Shown here: one piece after another, positions 60,782 to 64,000 of the stretch
Numbering within the stretch: the first letter of the stretch is position 1
Layout of the letters: every line of letters begins with the position of its first letter
Source of the DNA: Volvox africanus
Taxonomy: Eukaryota > Chlorophyta > Chlorophyceae > Chlamydomonadales > Volvocaceae
Reading direction: 5' to 3'
DNA: 64,000 nt
Assembly: GCA_030268105.1 (NCBI GenBank)
Contig: BSDZ01000008.1
Span: 1,116,001-1,180,000, forward strand
Made by a program: the position numbers and the translations under genes
The notes under the pieces: generated by a model
What the model was told of the DNA's origin: nothing
The model's input: the letters and a program-made list of their open reading frames with translations, nothing else
The model's database searches: none

Positions 60782-62854
60782 GGCGGTCCCAAGAGGGGCC
60801 GGGGAAAGGTTTCCACGTGGCAGGGGGGGAATACAAACATAGGGTAAAGAGGAATGTCGTGGGTCAATATCAGAAAATGACCCACACCACAATAGGGCTT
60901 CCAGGTCTCATGTGTATTATCGATCTATGCATGGCTTGGCGGCTGCCGGAACCGGCGGCCATAAGTGAGATTCGCTGTTGTAATAAGGTGGATAATCGCA
61001 CATAACTTACCAACCGCCTTTGTATCCATGGCTTAGGCTGGCACGCTTTCTTGCTTTGTGCGGTTAATACACTGAGCGTCGTTTAGTGTAAAGTGACCTC
61101 CGTTGGCAACAACATCAAAAGGTCAGCTAAGCTCAGCACATAAATATACAAACAAAAAGCAATTCATATTGTAAGTCAACTCAGCGTGCTGGAAGAAGGC
61201 TTTCCGCTCGGTGCTTGCGGAGTTGTACGGAGTTTAGTGGAAGCATGTCATACATTCATACACGCAGTGGAAGACTCTTCGTCAAACAAGCGTACTTAAT
61301 GTTAAAGTTATCTTAATCAATTCTTAATTTAAACGTTTTCAATCGGCTTTGATTCACTCGTGCATCAGTCGTAGGAGGCATTGGAGGAGGTTGATAGAAG
61401 CTTCAAAGGAAGAATGTATCACAAACTTAAGATCTCAAGCAATCATCGACAATTATCTAAGTGCCGGACCGGGCTTATCTCACCTTTCCCTGCTTGCGCG
61501 ACAAGGTGCGGCAGAGCTCACTTTCAACCGGTGGTCAATAAAGCAAAGGGTTCTACTTAAATAAGCACAAGGATTTAAGCGTATGCACGTGCCATGAATT
61601 ATTCCTCCATTGGCGCCAGCTTGAAGTTTGCAACACCCAGGCCCGATGTTAGCTGGCACCCCGTCGGGAGATTTCATTTGACCTTACAACAGTGTGCGTC
61701 CTCACCCCTTCCCCCCCAAAACGACTGCATCTTCCTTGAAAGCCGAGATAACACCAACCCATTATTTCTGCGAGGCATAAAACTTCCTAAACGCGCGCAC
61801 TCTGGCGACCACCCGCTCACATTCCCAATCCAGGAGCTGTCCATGGCTGGCATCGGCAATGGCACGCTTGCATCAGCATCAGCAATGGTTGCAGCCGCTT
61901 GTGACGCCGGCCGGACGGGGCCGGCGCCTAGTTGCCGCAGCCACGGAAGAGCCTAGCCAGGTGGGGAGTCTAACCTGATCCGACTCGATGGCATCTGACC
62001 CCTGACCCCGGACGCCTGACCCGTCCTAAAATCTACCCAGAATATTTTTGATCTGGATGAATGTCTTTTCATCTGATCTGGGTCACATGCTCCGGACATG
62101 ATTTGGGTCGTAACCTCCTGATCTGATGTGGGTTGCGGGCTTCCTGATTTGATCTGGGTCACATGCTCCGGACATGATTTGGGTCGTAACCTCCTGATCT
62201 GATCTGGGTTGCGGGCTTCCTGATTTGATCTGGGTCACAGCTCAGAATAAGTGAGGTGATTTGGGTTTGGATACGACGTGGGATCCCGTGGTGAGGCAAA
62301 GAGGAGGTAAAGAGCAGGATACTTTGAAAGGGAAGGATCAACGGAAAACATCCAACTAACATCTCAAGACAGGGAACAGTAGTGAACACCCCGACTGAGC
62401 ACGCGCTCGGCATCCGAGCATTCGCGGCACAGAACCGTCACCCATGGCATTCCATGACTCCTCAGTGACTTGGACGCCAGTCCCAGCCCCCGGTGCCAAA
62501 TGCCGCACATAAGACCCGCCGAGCCAAGGGGTAGTTCCCCTATCGGCTTCCTCTGGGTTTGGACATGCCACTTTCAGTCACTTGCCTGCTTGCCTTCAGT
62601 CACTTATCTGCGGATAACGGACAACGGATAACGGACAACGTTAAACCAAAGCTATCCTCCAATTGCAATTAGTCGTAGAAGTTTGACGACAAGCTTGACC
62701 AGATTAGACGACACTTTTCGAACAGGAGCCAACTTAGAGGGGCAGTCAATGCGCCCTCTAAGGAGGGGCAGTTGGCTCTCCCTCCAACAATGTCGTCTTA
62801 TGCGGTCCCGACGCGACCTGACTCCCACACCCGCCGGTTGGGCCGACCCGCGCG
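60782..62854. promoter_or_regulatory. Divergent interval between BCD1 and EGY2-like genes
   Basis: The region should contain the BCD1 promoter and the promoter and first exon(s) of the EGY2-like gene, since that protein family needs an N-terminal transit peptide that is not present in the exon I could call. Candidate open stretches (for example from an ATG at 61594) could supply it but cannot be proved. It also carries the 76-bp tandem repeat. Confidence 0.4.
62076..62238. repeat. 76-bp tandem repeat, just over two copies
   Basis: GGTCACATGCTCCGGACATG starts at 62081 and again at 62157, and the third copy begins at 62233 before diverging. The unit itself contains GATCTGGGT/GATTTGGGT sub-repeats. 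Confidence 0.9.
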
Positions 62855-64000
62855 ATGATGGGCCAGGGCGCTTCCTCGACGCCCTCCACTCAGACACCGG
62901 CGCCGCAGTCACCGGACGTGGCGCCGCCGCCGGGGCCAGTGGGCTCAGGCGGGAGCGGCACCTCCCCGCCGTCGCCGACACCGCCCGAGGAGTTGCGATT
63001 TAAAGTTGACAATGAGGGCAACGTGCAGCTGCCGAAGGTGTGTATGGGTGCGTATGGCGGTGAGATAATGGGGGGGAGCAGGGATGGGAGTGAGAGCGGG
63101 ACGGGGCGAGCAGGACGGGAGTGTGAGGCGACGGTGTTCGGGTGGGATGTGTGTATGTACGACGGAGGGTAAGTGTTTGTGTGTGTGGAGGGGGGAGGAA
63201 GAGGGGTAATGGTTTTTACAGCTTCTTGATTCTCGGGGGGGGGGGTAGCGGGAGAAAGGGGGAGCTCTCCAGTTCCCAAAACTCCGTCGTACCACAGCCG
63301 CCCGTCTCCCTTCTCCCGACCCTCCTACCCTGCAGGAGGTGATAGACAAGCTCAAGTCATCAGTGTTCGGGTTTGACACGTTTTGGGTTACCTCCGTTGA
63401 CAACTACGGACACGAAGGGGTGGTGTTCAAGGGCAACGTACGGGGCCGCGACCCCGCCATGTTGTACCAGAAGATGCGGGACAGGCTGCAGGTGCAAACC
63501 CTTGTAGTGTATCTGTGCGTGTATGTGTGTGTATTTCCAGCATATTGATGAGGTTTGCCCCTTATCCCGACCACCGAATTCGGGAATGGTGGTCACTGGT
63601 CCATCCCACTGGGCCGCACCCTCGCATCACCACCCTCGTACAACCTCACACACGTGTGGTGTTGACTCCACCTCGTACGGCTATAACCCAACCAGACACA
63701 CGGAACTTAGGACTTGGTGTTAAACACCCGCTAACCTCGCCGAAGGGGCAAACCCCTCAAGGCCCCCAAACCCCCCACATCCCTCTCACCGTCGTCGCTA
63801 CCGCTAGGTAGTTTACGTCCCTCAAGACTCATTGCCGCTGATGGCTGCGTGGAACAGAACTACAGATTGCTGATCTCTTAGGGCTTTTAGGTTTTAAGCT
63901 GCTGCTGTGTTTTCGCTGTTTCGACTCCCCTCCCCCCGCCACCCCAGAACGCCTTCTCTGGCGCCTATCAGTTATTTCTGTTAGAGGATAAGGACGAGAA
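62855..64000 (+). CDS. EGY2: EGY2-type plastid site-2 metalloprotease, N-terminal part only
   Basis: Exons ending at 63037, 63336-63491, and 63948 to the window edge join in phase 0. The joined protein reads a Pro/Ser/Gly-rich linker, then LRFKVDNEGNVQLPK, EVIDKLKSSVFGFDTFWVTS, EGVVFKGNVRGRDPAMLYQK, and YQLFLLEDKDE. This is the conserved soluble region that precedes the membrane domain in plant EGY1/EGY2, chloroplast thylakoid relatives of bacterial site-2 proteases; EGY2 is the closer match (VFGFDTFFVTS and FKGNLRG there). The zinc-binding HExxH and the transmembrane part lie beyond the right edge. The start is uncertain: the ATG pair at 62855 is the first in frame after a stop at 62819, but a transit peptide is expected, so an upstream exon is likely. 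Confidence 0.8.

Overview
This is nuclear DNA of a green alga, most likely a volvocine (Chlamydomonas/Volvox/Eudorina relative). Supporting signs are intron-dense genes with clean GT-AG borders, Gly/Ser/Ala homopeptide runs, many microsatellites, TGTAA (the known volvocine polyadenylation motif) downstream of several genes, and plant-type proteins next to a tubulin-tyrosine-ligase-like enzyme typical of ciliated cells. No prokaryotic operon, phage, CRISPR array or rRNA was seen. The species assignment is inference.

I joined exons by hand using splice consensus, reading-frame phase and family homology recalled from memory. Nine protein-coding genes plus one open at the right edge were considered, giving nine calls in total, of which seven are complete. 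Left to right: a PPR-like protein (minus, runs off the left edge) shares a 471-bp divergent promoter with a TTLL-type tubulin polyglutamylase (plus, 12 exons, very long Gly/Ser tail). An 8.9-kb gene-poor stretch with hairpins and a MITE-like element follows. Next come a Tim17/22/23-family protein (minus), divergent from an RBL15-type rhomboid (plus). The next five genes are all on the minus strand: a TMEM97/EXPERA protein, an RMT2-type ankyrin plus arginine methyltransferase, a 21-exon membrane-anchored subtilase with PA14-like modules, a plastid-targeted membrane protein of unknown function, and the box C/D snoRNA assembly factor BCD1. At the right edge an EGY2-type plastid site-2 metalloprotease (plus) is truncated.

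The genes do not form a pathway. Three themes recur: organelle membrane proteins (Tim17 family, plastid protein, EGY2), intramembrane or surface proteolysis (rhomboid, subtilase, EGY2) and cilium/cell-cycle biology (TTLL; the subtilase could be a hatching or vegetative lytic enzyme).

The most striking non-coding structure is a 2.45-kb, 23-bp-unit G-rich minisatellite (39548-41995) inside one subtilase intron. It has higher-order block duplications and stays open in several frames, so it mimics long coding regions. Other notable items are two probable GC-AG introns, a 36-nt micro-exon that supplies a conserved TTLL motif, a near-perfect 43-bp-stem hairpin, and an inverted telomere-motif hairpin.
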